NCBI GenBank assembly: GCA_965277075.1
Contig: OZ255707.1
Location: 1,364,001 to 1,428,000 of the forward strand
Direction of reading: 5' to 3'
DNA: 64,000 nt
Origin: Lustribacter sp965277075
Lineage (GTDB): Bacteria > Vulcanimicrobiota > Vulcanimicrobiia > Vulcanimicrobiales > Vulcanimicrobiaceae
Positions 51,618 through 59,115 of this stretch are shown piece by piece. The notes below the pieces were generated by a model. The model saw nothing but the letters and a program-made list of their open reading frames with translations, ran no database searches and was not told the DNA's origin. A program made the position numbers and the translations under genes. How positions within the stretch are numbered: position 1 is the first letter of the stretch; each line of letters opens with the position of its first letter.

Positions 51618-52268
51618 CTACGATCGTTTTGCGAAGGCGACGGTTTGGTGCGCTTCGCGGTGGTTCGTCCAGAAGCGTTCGCCGTCGAACGCAAGACCGC
51701 GCGCGTCGAAGCGGATCGTCGCCAGATCCTCGAACACCGGTGCGCCGCTGCGCGCGTCGACGCGCGTCAGCCAATATTCGCTCCTCGCTTCATCGTCGGT
51801 CGTGATCAGATAGAAGCATCCGCCGACGATCGTTTGTCCGACGATCTGATGCGGGACGTCGATGACCGTGCCGATCGCACCGCTATCGTCGATCGCGATC
51901 AGCTTTCGGTTGTACCACTGACTCACGAAAAGCCGCTCGCCGTCGTATGAGAGATGTGAGCCGGTGTCGTCGGGACACGGAATCGCGCTCGACGTTCGCA
52001 CGCCGCGGCCCGACATCGCACGATAGATCGTTCGATGATCGTCGTCCGATTCGCCGAGGATCAGACACAGCTCGTCGCCGGCAACCGTCATCCCCCACGG
52101 CTTGCCGGCCAGCATCATTTCGTCGCGCACCGTCCAGTCGTTCGGATCGAGCGCGTAGAGACGATCGGTCGCGATCGAGCCGATCCACACCTGCGTGCCG
52201 TCGAACGCGATCGCTTGCGGCCGTGGAGCCGGCGCGTCGAGCCGGAGCAGTTCAACGATGTCATTCAT
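51618..52268 (-). CDS. Beta-propeller-like protein
   Basis: 216 residues with repeating short strands ending in DG or DxG turns: AIAFDGTQVWIGSIATDRLYALDP, HLSYDGERLFVSQWYNRKLIAID, GLAFDGERFWTNHREA. This resembles a small YVTN/SMP-30-like propeller. No signal peptide, so cytosolic. Function unknown. Confidence 0.65.
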   Translation of the reverse strand: MNDIVELLRLDAPAPRPQAIAFDGTQVWIGSIATDRLYALDPNDWTVRDEMMLAGKPWGMTVAGDELCLILGESDDDHRTIYRAMSGRGVRTSSAIPCPDDTGSHLSYDGERLFVSQWYNRKLIAIDDSGAIGTVIDVPHQIVGQTIVGGCFYLITTDDEARSEYWLTRVDARSGAPVFEDLATIRFDARGLAFDGERFWTNHREAHQTVAFAKRS

Positions 52269-52291
52269 GATTCGAACCTCGTGTCGTGGAT

Positions 52292-53152
52292 TTACACCTT
52301 GATATAATCGTGCTGGTCGATCGATCCGCTCGCGCTATTGGTTACGTGAAACGTCGCGATGTACGTGCCGCGGCTCGCACTGATCTCCGCTTGCACGAAC
52401 GACCCGCCGGCGTCGGTGCGCGTGACGCGCACGCTGGTGATGCGCGCGCTATCATCGAGAAAGGCCGCTTCTTTTAGCGTTCCGCCCGGCGCGAGCGCGG
52501 CCGCAGCACCGGAGGAATCGCCCGCGATGATCGCTTCGAGATAGCGCCGCACGATCGTCGACGCGTCCGAGACGCGCGGCGGCGGCGGGGTGAGCGCGGT
52601 CGTCGGGGCCGGCGTCGGTTGCGGCGCTGGCTTGGGGGTCGGTTGCGGCGTCGGCTTGGGTGTCGGTTGCGGCGTCGGCGGGGCAGTCGGCTTGGCTGTC
52701 GGTTGCGGCGTCGGCTTCGGTGTCGGCTGCGGCGTCGAGGACGGCGCGGGAGACGGCGTCGACTCGGGCGCCGCGCTCGCGCTCGCGGCCGGGCTCGGTG
52801 TGTCGGTCGGCGCCGGCGTCGGCGCCGGTGTCGCGGACGGAACGGGCGCAGGCGTCGGATGCGGCGTCCGCGTCGGCTTCGGCGACGGCGAGGGCGGTGC
52901 TGCCGGCGTCGGTCGCGGCGTCGGCGCCGGCGTTGCCAACGTCGGCACCACCTGCGGGACGGGCGTCACGGGCGGAACGCTTGCGCCGAGTTGCGGCGGT
53001 CCGCCGCGATTCTGATATGCGGAGATCAGCGCACCGATGCCGAGACCTGCGACGATGACGCCGATGACGAGTGCGATCCACGGAAGCGGACTGCCGCCGC
53101 GCGCCGGCGGTGGTGATTGCGAGCGGCGGCGACGCGGCGCAGGATCGGACAT
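52292..53152 (-). CDS. Membrane-anchored protein with long Pro/Thr/Ala-rich linker
   Basis: 286 residues from ATG 53152. A short basic cytosolic N-terminus (RRRRSQ) precedes one transmembrane helix (WIALVIGVIVAGLGIGALI), then ~150 residues of PTP, PKPTPQ and PSPAP repeats, and a C-terminal ~100-residue NTF2- or DUF4878-like domain (STIVRRYLEAIIAGDSSGAAAALAPG). The linker probably spans the cell wall. Alternative ATG at 53215 would overlap the divergent start. Confidence 0.75.
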   Translation of the reverse strand: MSDPAPRRRRSQSPPPARGGSPLPWIALVIGVIVAGLGIGALISAYQNRGGPPQLGASVPPVTPVPQVVPTLATPAPTPRPTPAAPPSPSPKPTRTPHPTPAPVPSATPAPTPAPTDTPSPAASASAAPESTPSPAPSSTPQPTPKPTPQPTAKPTAPPTPQPTPKPTPQPTPKPAPQPTPAPTTALTPPPPRVSDASTIVRRYLEAIIAGDSSGAAAALAPGGTLKEAAFLDDSARITSVRVTRTDAGGSFVQAEISASRGTYIATFHVTNSASGSIDQHDYIKV

Positions 53153-53213
53153 CGCACGCGGTTTCCGCGCTTCCGGCAAGAGGCCTTGCCGATGCACGCG
53201 AATGCGCTTTGAC

Positions 53214-53522
53214 ATGATTCGGGTCCGTGTCCCGATCGACGTCAACGCTGTTTTGTGCGCCGATTCTATCGCGTTCGCGCTCGCAACGCCTTTGCGCGTC
53301 GGCGAATTGCTAACGCACGCCGTGCTGGACGCACTCGGCCCACGCGCTCCGCAAGACAAGCGCGAACGCGTCGTCGCGACGACGCACGCCGGTTTGAACG
53401 AAGGCGCGTTCGTGCTTGAGATCGACGGTCGTCTCTATCAGCACTGCGATGAAGTTGCCGTCGTGGCCGGCGTCGCCGTGCTGCGCTTTTTCCGCCGCGA
53501 AAAGCGCGAAACGGCAGCGTGA
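53214..53522 (+). CDS. Small hypothetical protein
   Basis: 102 residues, soluble, alpha/beta pattern (IRVRVPIDVNAVLCADSIAFALATPLRVGELLTHAVLDALG). No family recognised. It is divergent from the Pro-rich protein gene and coupled to the next gene by GTGA at 53519. An upstream ATG at 53202 could add four residues. Confidence 0.6.
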   Translation: MIRVRVPIDVNAVLCADSIAFALATPLRVGELLTHAVLDALGPRAPQDKRERVVATTHAGLNEGAFVLEIDGRLYQHCDEVAVVAGVAVLRFFRREKRETAA

Positions 53523-54244
53523 TCTCCGATGAAAACCGGCTGCCGAAGTCGGTCGCCGGACTGCTCGGCGTAGCCGGCACCCTCTACGCGCGTCGCGCCG
53601 GACTTTACGTCGCGCTTGCCGCCGTCGCCCTCGCCATCCAATACGTCGTCGGCGTGTGGTTGCCGCATTCGGACGGGCTTATCGCGGGCCTCGGCATCAT
53701 CGTCGACGCCTACTTCGTCGCGGCGGTATCGATCGGCGTGGCGTTCGATCTGGCCGGGAAACCCGCCGATTGGAGCACGGTGTTGCTCGCGGCAAACGAG
53801 CGCTGGGGCGTCGTTTCGATCGTCGCGCTCACCTATTCGTTCTGTCTCTGGATTTTAGAGCCGAACGTTTTGGGGCCTCCGGAAGATACCGGCTACGGTT
53901 TTCTCGTTCTCCCGATCGTCGTTTTCTGGGGAGCCGTGTCCCTCGGACAAGTCGTCGCGGCGATCGAGCCGGTCAAAACGCAACTGACGTTGCCGTTTCT
54001 CGCCGTTGGGAAAGGAATGGCGGTTGCGTTTCGCTGGCCGAACCTCGGCCGGCTAGTGTTGCTCTCGCTCGTGATCGTGCTGCCGATCGTCGGAACGGCG
54101 TTTCTCGGCGGACTGCTCGCGCATCATCACGTGCACGATGCGACATTCTGGGGTAACGTGCCGCTCGACGCGCTGACGGTCGGCCCGGTCCAGGCGCTCT
54201 CGACGGTCTTCTACATCGATTTCTTGCGCCGCGCGCGCACCTAA
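53519..54244 (+). CDS. Six-span membrane protein
   Basis: 241 residues with about six hydrophobic helices; charged loops are short. Start GTG 53519 overlaps the preceding TGA. FWGAVSLGQVVAAIEPVKTQLTLPFLAVGKGMAVAFRW resembles glycerophosphoryl-diester or YIP1-like membrane domains only loosely. Convergent with the GH125 gene with 2 bases between. Confidence 0.65.
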   Translation: MISDENRLPKSVAGLLGVAGTLYARRAGLYVALAAVALAIQYVVGVWLPHSDGLIAGLGIIVDAYFVAAVSIGVAFDLAGKPADWSTVLLAANERWGVVSIVALTYSFCLWILEPNVLGPPEDTGYGFLVLPIVVFWGAVSLGQVVAAIEPVKTQLTLPFLAVGKGMAVAFRWPNLGRLVLLSLVIVLPIVGTAFLGGLLAHHHVHDATFWGNVPLDALTVGPVQALSTVFYIDFLRRART

Positions 54245-54246
54245 GA

Positions 54247-55515
54247 CTACGAGCCGCCGCGGCGCGCCAGCACAAGTTCGGTGTAGAGGGCGTTCGGCCA
54301 CGCGAAGTCGGCGCGCGTGTACTGTTCGGGCCAATCCGCATCGAAGGATTCGTGCAAGCGATGGTCGCCGACGTCGGCAGCCGCAATAAAGCCGAACACG
54401 CGCGCGATTTCAGCGGGGTCGATCGACGTGAGCGCCTGAACGCATAACGCCAACGGCCAAACGTATCCGTGCGGGGTATGCGGGCTGCCGACGCCCGTCG
54501 CGAACTTGCCGCGGAAGTAGTACGGGTTGCGGTCGGAGAGAACGAAGCGCCGCGTGGCGAGATAGAGCGAATTGTTGCTTGGCAAATATCCGAAATACGG
54601 AATCGAAAGCAGCGAGGGAATGTTGGCGTCGTCCATCACGTTGGCATGGCCGAGGCCGTCGACTTCGTAGGCGTAGATGCGGCCGAACGGCGGGAGATTC
54701 AGGGTTCCGTTCTGCTCGATGCCACGCTGGATTTCGGTCGCCATACCCCATGCGTCGGCCGACATGCGGTCATCGTGCCAAACCTTGCGTGCGACGCTGC
54801 TCAAATCGCGTAAGACGACGACCGCGAACATGTTGACCGGGATATTGTAATGATAGCGCACCGGATCATCGGAGGGGCGAAAGCCGCTCCACACCATTCC
54901 GGTATAGCGTACGGCGCTGCCGCGGCCGCCGCGGGCCAGCTGCGGATTTGTGTAATGCGAGCGCGTTTCGTGGTGTTGCTCCACGCGCAGCGTCGCCAGT
55001 ACCGTCCGAAACGCGCGCCGCACGGTCGGTGTGAAGATGGACGCGTCGCCGGTTTGTTTGTAGTAATCGGAGGCGAACCAGATCGGGTAGAGCAGCGAGT
55101 CGGCCTCGAACTTCTGCTCGACGACGCGGTACTGCGGCGAATACGCGTTCGCGTACGGATCGATCAGGATATAGCGCGCCTGACGTTCGATCACGCCGCG
55201 CAGCGAGTGCGCGACGCCTTCGTCCCGCCGCGCCAGGCCGATGTACGGCCGAACCGTCGCGCTGGCGTCGCGCAACCATTCGGCTTTGATATCGCCGGTC
55301 GACACGTATGTCGTACCGTCGCGTTCCGCGACGACGTGGCGTCCGATCGTCTCGTCGTAGGCGGTGGCGAATAGGGTATCGAGCTTTGCGCTCAACGCGG
55401 GTGGAAACGCCGATTCGGCCGCGCCGGCCGTCGCACCGAGCGTCGATACGATTAGCACAAGCCCGAGCGCACGGCGAACGATGCGGCCAAAAACCGGCAA
55501 CGTCTCCGATCGCAC
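54247..55515 (-). CDS. Exported glycoside hydrolase family 125 (exo-alpha-1,6-mannosidase-like)
   Basis: About 422 residues: signal peptide (cut near AGAAES), then the (alpha/alpha)6 barrel. STGDIKAEWLRDASATVRPY is the GH125 active-site region with its Asp; FRPSDDPVRYHYNIPVNMF, MDDANIPSLLSIPYFGY and the terminal FAWPNALYTELVL are also typical. GTG 55515 lies about 7 bases after a TATAAC box, so a leaderless message is possible. It would trim alpha-1,6-mannose from glycans in the periplasm. Confidence 0.82.
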   Translation of the reverse strand: MRSETLPVFGRIVRRALGLVLIVSTLGATAGAAESAFPPALSAKLDTLFATAYDETIGRHVVAERDGTTYVSTGDIKAEWLRDASATVRPYIGLARRDEGVAHSLRGVIERQARYILIDPYANAYSPQYRVVEQKFEADSLLYPIWFASDYYKQTGDASIFTPTVRRAFRTVLATLRVEQHHETRSHYTNPQLARGGRGSAVRYTGMVWSGFRPSDDPVRYHYNIPVNMFAVVVLRDLSSVARKVWHDDRMSADAWGMATEIQRGIEQNGTLNLPPFGRIYAYEVDGLGHANVMDDANIPSLLSIPYFGYLPSNNSLYLATRRFVLSDRNPYYFRGKFATGVGSPHTPHGYVWPLALCVQALTSIDPAEIARVFGFIAAADVGDHRLHESFDADWPEQYTRADFAWPNALYTELVLARRGGS

Positions 55516-55576
55516 GTTTTTGTTATACCATTTCACGGGAACGTTCGATACGTTTCGCCTCACACTAAGGAACGGA

Positions 55577-56332
55577 ATGTCGTCCCGCCTCTCGACCGGC
55601 TCTCTTTGGCTTTCGTTCCTGTTCGTCGTTAGCGCCGCGCCCACGGCCGCCGATACGACGCAGACCTACATGATCGACGGCTCCGACGCATTCCGCATCG
55701 CGGGCAGGCAACTGCAAAGCCTCGTCACGTACACCGGCATCGAACATCTCTCTTTTCAACCGGCCGTACATGGGACAATTTTCAATGCAACCGTAACCTA
55801 CGCGAAAAACGACGGGACGGGAACGACGCACGAACGTGCCGCCTTTGCGATGCGGATGCTCCCGTCGGGCGAAATCCGAGACGAGCGCGACAACGACCCG
55901 GATTACCTCACCATCCTCAACCAGCCGTTCTCGGTGCAGCTCGACGCGCTGACGATGCGCGACCTCCACGGGCTTGCCCAGGCCATTCCGTTCGATTTCC
56001 CCTCGCCGATGACCGGGGCGCCGTTGCACGGGACCTTGCGGCGCCGCACCGACGGCACGCTTAACGGGGTACGCGTTTTGGGGATCGCCTTTTCCGCCAG
56101 CGGCCCACTGAGCGGGACGTTGCCTGACCGTCCGTCGCTTGCATTGACCGGTAACATCACGATGATGGGCACCGCCTATTACGCCTATGCGGACGCACTC
56201 TTGCTCGCCTTGGACGCGACGCTGCTCATCGAAGGCAAGGTCGATGGGGGTGCTCAGACCGGCAACGATGTCGTGACGATCACCTACAAGCGGAGCATTC
56301 GACCGGTGCCGCTCGAAAAACGGGGAAGATAG
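55577..56332 (+). CDS. Exported hypothetical protein
   Basis: 251 residues: signal peptide (cut near TAADTT), then a beta-rich domain (YTGIEHLSFQPAVHGTIFNATVTYAKNDGTG). AAGGA lies 5 bases before the ATG. No family recognised. Divergent from the GH125 gene. Confidence 0.65.
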   Translation: MSSRLSTGSLWLSFLFVVSAAPTAADTTQTYMIDGSDAFRIAGRQLQSLVTYTGIEHLSFQPAVHGTIFNATVTYAKNDGTGTTHERAAFAMRMLPSGEIRDERDNDPDYLTILNQPFSVQLDALTMRDLHGLAQAIPFDFPSPMTGAPLHGTLRRRTDGTLNGVRVLGIAFSASGPLSGTLPDRPSLALTGNITMMGTAYYAYADALLLALDATLLIEGKVDGGAQTGNDVVTITYKRSIRPVPLEKRGR

Positions 56333-56389
56333 AGCGGCATTTCCGAAGCCGCGAAACCGCCGCTCTGGCGAGCGCGGTTACGGCTCGTG

Positions 56390-57052
56390 ATGAGTGCGCT
56401 CGCACCAATCCTTGGGGATTACCGTTTGACCGCTCCGGCGATGACGCCGCAATTGGCACGCGCGCCGAAAGGCGTGCCGGGTCCTGAGAATTTTGAGTCG
56501 ATCGTCGATGACTATCAACGGCGTCTCTATGGGTTCGCGCTGCGCATGACCGGAAATCGCGAAGACGCCGAGGAAATCGTGCAAGATTCGTTCGTTCGCG
56601 CCTACCGGGCGCTGGCGAAGATGGAACCGCCGCAACGGGCCGAGTTGCGGCTGCAGCCGTGGCTCTACACGATCACTTTGAACGTGACGCGAAACCGGTT
56701 GCGCTCGAAGCGCCCGACGAACGTTGCACTCGATGCGCTCGCCGATCCGGACGCACTCCTCAATGAAACCCAGGAAGGCCCCGACCAGCCCGAAGCGATC
56801 GTCGATCGCGCAGCGGATATGGTGCTGGTCGAGCAAGCGCTCCTGCAGTTGCCGATGCACTTACGTGCGGCGGCGACGTTGCGCTTCATCGAAGGCCGGA
56901 GTCATCCGGAGATCGCCGAGATATTGAACCAACCGATTGGGACGGTCAAGTCGCACGTGCATCGCGCGGTGCGAATCCTTCGTCGCATCCTGGGTCCGCA
57001 AGTCGGCCGCATTGCCGCGCCCGACCGCCCCGAGATCGATGAGGAACTATGA
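56390..57052 (+). CDS. ECF-type RNA polymerase sigma factor
   Basis: 220 residues. Region 2: DYQRRLYGFALRMTGNREDAEEIVQDSFVRAYRAL (sigma-70 region 2); region 4: ALLQLPMHLRAAATLRFIEGRSHPEIAEILNQPIGTVKSHVHRAVRILRR. A Pro-rich linker joins them. A GTG at 56387 immediately precedes the ATG. The stop overlaps the next gene's ATG (ATGA), the usual arrangement of an ECF sigma with its anti-sigma. Confidence 0.92.
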   Translation: MSALAPILGDYRLTAPAMTPQLARAPKGVPGPENFESIVDDYQRRLYGFALRMTGNREDAEEIVQDSFVRAYRALAKMEPPQRAELRLQPWLYTITLNVTRNRLRSKRPTNVALDALADPDALLNETQEGPDQPEAIVDRAADMVLVEQALLQLPMHLRAAATLRFIEGRSHPEIAEILNQPIGTVKSHVHRAVRILRRILGPQVGRIAAPDRPEIDEEL

Positions 57053-57789
57053 AGATGCGTTGCTGTGACGTCGAACGTCTCTGGGACGAAATGCGGGACT
57101 CGTTGGAGTCGCACCGGGAAGCCGTCACCGATCATTTGCGCGAGTGCGCGAACTGCCAGGACCTCTACACGCAGTACGAAGGTGTGGCCTACTGCCTCAC
57201 GTGTTTGCCGCCGCCGCTACCGCCCTCGGATCTCGTACCGAAAATCATCGAGCACATTCGCAGCGCGGTCAGGGCGACCGTTCCCGACAACGTCGTAAAA
57301 TTAAACTCACCGATCGGTTCGATCTTCGTCGCCTTTCGTTCCAGCGGTATTACCTACGTCGCGATCGATCGCGGCGACGGTGACGAGGCCGCGATGCAAT
57401 ATATCAAGCGGCGTCTGGGCCGCGGCATCGTTCCGTCGCAGGCGCCGCAGTGGGTGAGCGACACGCTCGCCGCCTTCTTCCACAATCACGAGTCACACCT
57501 CGACCGCGTCGATATCAGCGATCTGACGCCGTTCGAGCAGACGACGCTACGCGCGTGCGCGAAGATTCCGGCCGGCGAGACGCGCAGCTACGGCTGGATC
57601 GCAAAAGCGATCGGACAGCCGAACGCCGCCCGTGCGGTGGGCGGCGTCATGGCTCGCAATCCGGTGCCGCTGCTCTACCCCTGCCACCGGGTTGTCGACA
57701 GCGAAGGGCGTCTGCACAATTACGAGTACGGAATCGAACTCAAGGCGCGCATCCTCGAACTCGAAGGCTGCAGCACCTACAAGCGCTAG
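57049..57789 (+). CDS. Anti-sigma zinc-finger (ZAS) domain fused to O6-alkylguanine-DNA alkyltransferase
   Basis: 246 residues. N-terminus, residues 1-45: anti-sigma zinc finger with DHLRECANC (His29, Cys33, Cys36) and Cys5/6 as the likely fourth ligand; no membrane segment. A Pro-rich linker spans about 50-70. From about 80 there is a full Ogt/MGMT: the N-terminal ribonuclease-like fold, then TPFEQTTLRACAKIPAGETRSYGWIAKAIGQPNAARAVGGVMARNP and the active site LLYPCHRVV with acceptor Cys212. Its ATG overlaps the TGA of the ECF sigma gene. The alkyltransferase could act as the sensor that releases the sigma factor after alkyl-group transfer; this is inference. The stop shares CTAG with the convergent gene. 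Confidence 0.88.
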   Translation: MKMRCCDVERLWDEMRDSLESHREAVTDHLRECANCQDLYTQYEGVAYCLTCLPPPLPPSDLVPKIIEHIRSAVRATVPDNVVKLNSPIGSIFVAFRSSGITYVAIDRGDGDEAAMQYIKRRLGRGIVPSQAPQWVSDTLAAFFHNHESHLDRVDISDLTPFEQTTLRACAKIPAGETRSYGWIAKAIGQPNAARAVGGVMARNPVPLLYPCHRVVDSEGRLHNYEYGIELKARILELEGCSTYKR

Positions 57790-58130
57790 CGATTATTCCG
57801 CTGGTCGTTCCAGCGGTTGTCGTTACGCTGGTAATCGTTGCGAGCATCGTTGCGGTAGCCGTTGTCGTAGCCGTTACCGTTCCGGTAGCCGCCGCCGTTC
57901 CAGCGTCCATCATTTGTGCCGTACGTTTGCCCGTAACCATCGTACCGATTCGCTGCGGCATTTTTGTTCGACACGTTGATGGCCGTTGCAATGCCGGCGA
58001 CCAAGGCTAAACCGCCGATGATTTCGTTGCGCGTCGCGGCTGCTTGATCGGCGCTGGCGGGCGCGATTGCCGCGAGGCTGAATGTTGCCGCGAGCGCGGC
58101 GGCGGTGAGCGACGTGGTGAGCTTGTTCAT
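57786..58130 (-). CDS. Exported Asn/Arg/Tyr/Gly-rich protein
   Basis: 114 residues: signal peptide (cut near APASAD), a short hydrophobic segment (IIGGLALVAGIATAI), then a low-complexity tail of NGGGYRNGNGYDNGYRNDARND type. GGAGG lies before ATG 58130. Similar short proteins with hydrophobic-plus-RND tails occur in many envelope stress regulons, but no function is assigned. It is convergent with the sigma/anti-sigma pair. Confidence 0.65.
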   Translation of the reverse strand: MNKLTTSLTAAALAATFSLAAIAPASADQAAATRNEIIGGLALVAGIATAINVSNKNAAANRYDGYGQTYGTNDGRWNGGGYRNGNGYDNGYRNDARNDYQRNDNRWNDQRNNR

Positions 58131-58197
58131 GATTGAACCTCCACCGGGATCGTACGGCTCGCGCTTTAATCCGCGCTGGCGTTTCGGAGAGTATTTG

Positions 58198-58833
58198 ATG
58201 AGAACGACGGCATGGAACAATTTCCGGTTCGGCGTACGTTGGCTGAGCATGCGACGTTCATTGATGTTAGCGTCCGCCTTCATTGCGCTGACGACAGCGA
58301 CGGCGCGCGCAGCGGATTACGGGTTCGACCCCGTTCACACGACGGCCACGTTCACCGTCACGCACCTTGCGATCAGTAAGGTTCACGGGCAGATTCCGGT
58401 GACCACCGGAACGCTGTCGATCGGACCGAACGATCTGCCGACCGCCGGAACGGTCACCTTCGATATGACGCAGCTCAATTCGCAAGACGAGAATCGCGAC
58501 AAGAGTCTCAAATCGCCGTCGTATTTGGATACCGCCAAATTTCCGACGATGACGTTCGTCGTGCGCAAGGTCGACGGGACGCCGCAAAGCTTCGCGATGA
58601 CGGGCGACCTCACGCTTCACGGCGTTACCAAATCGGTAACGCTCAAAGGTTCGGAAGTCGGTTCGGCCGTTATCAAAGGTGAACGTCAAGTCGGCTACAC
58701 GGCGACAACGGCCATCGACCGTCGTGATTTCGGGATTGACTTCGCCAATTTTGCTGGCGGTTCGCTCGTTGTCGGCTACGAAGTCGACATCGACGTCGAG
58801 GTCGCCGCGGAGCAAAAACCGGTGGCGAAATAG
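58198..58833 (+). CDS. YceI-family periplasmic lipid-binding-like protein
   Basis: 211 residues. Signal peptide (LASAFIALTTATARAADY) followed by the YceI barrel: YGFDPVHTTATFTVTHLAISKVHGQI, LKSPSYLDTAKFPTMTF, and GDLTLHGVTKSVTLK. Family members bind polyisoprenoids and are often induced by stress. ATG 58198 has GGAGAG 7 bases upstream; ATG 58249 would give a shorter signal. Confidence 0.88.
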   Translation: MRTTAWNNFRFGVRWLSMRRSLMLASAFIALTTATARAADYGFDPVHTTATFTVTHLAISKVHGQIPVTTGTLSIGPNDLPTAGTVTFDMTQLNSQDENRDKSLKSPSYLDTAKFPTMTFVVRKVDGTPQSFAMTGDLTLHGVTKSVTLKGSEVGSAVIKGERQVGYTATTAIDRRDFGIDFANFAGGSLVVGYEVDIDVEVAAEQKPVAK

Positions 58834-58927
58834 TTGAAGGATTCGAGAACGATTCCCGAAATCGATGATCATACGACATCCGCGGCCCCTTCAGACGAGA
58901 GACGTAGCGAAGGTTAACAAGCGGATA

Positions 58928-59066
58928 ATGAGGAGGTGATCATCGTTACTTGCGACAGTCCCCAACAAAGTACCACGATGATTGGAGGTGCACAGACCAC
59001 GGTCTGTGCCCGCTGAAACTTCGAGAATCCTCAGATCGCCGGCTGCTCGTCAGCCGGTTTTTTTTT
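58928..59066 (+). ncRNA. Candidate structured RNA (leader or small RNA) with three hairpins
   Basis: P1: ATCATCG 58939-58945 with CGATGAT 58976-58982, then TACTT 58947-58951 with AAGTA 58968-58972. P2: GCACAGACC 58990-58998 with GGTCTGTGC 59001-59009. P3 is a terminator (59039-59066). A perfect ribosome-binding match AGGAGGTGATC (58931-58941) overlaps the P1 left arm and sits in a mini-frame ATG-AGG-AGG-TGA (58928-58939). The match to any known riboswitch family is not evident. Confidence 0.5.
59039..59066 (+). terminator. Strong Rho-independent terminator upstream of the PHP gene
   Basis: CCGGCTG (59039-59045), loop CTCGT, CAGCCGG (59051-59057) and nine T (59058-59066). It lies 50 bases before the PHP gene start and ends the YceI-side transcript, the structured RNA, or both. 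Confidence 0.9.
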
Positions 59067-59115
59067 AGCGAGCAATCGACCGCGGGCAGGGCGCCGGAGC
59101 AACGCTTCGAAAGAT

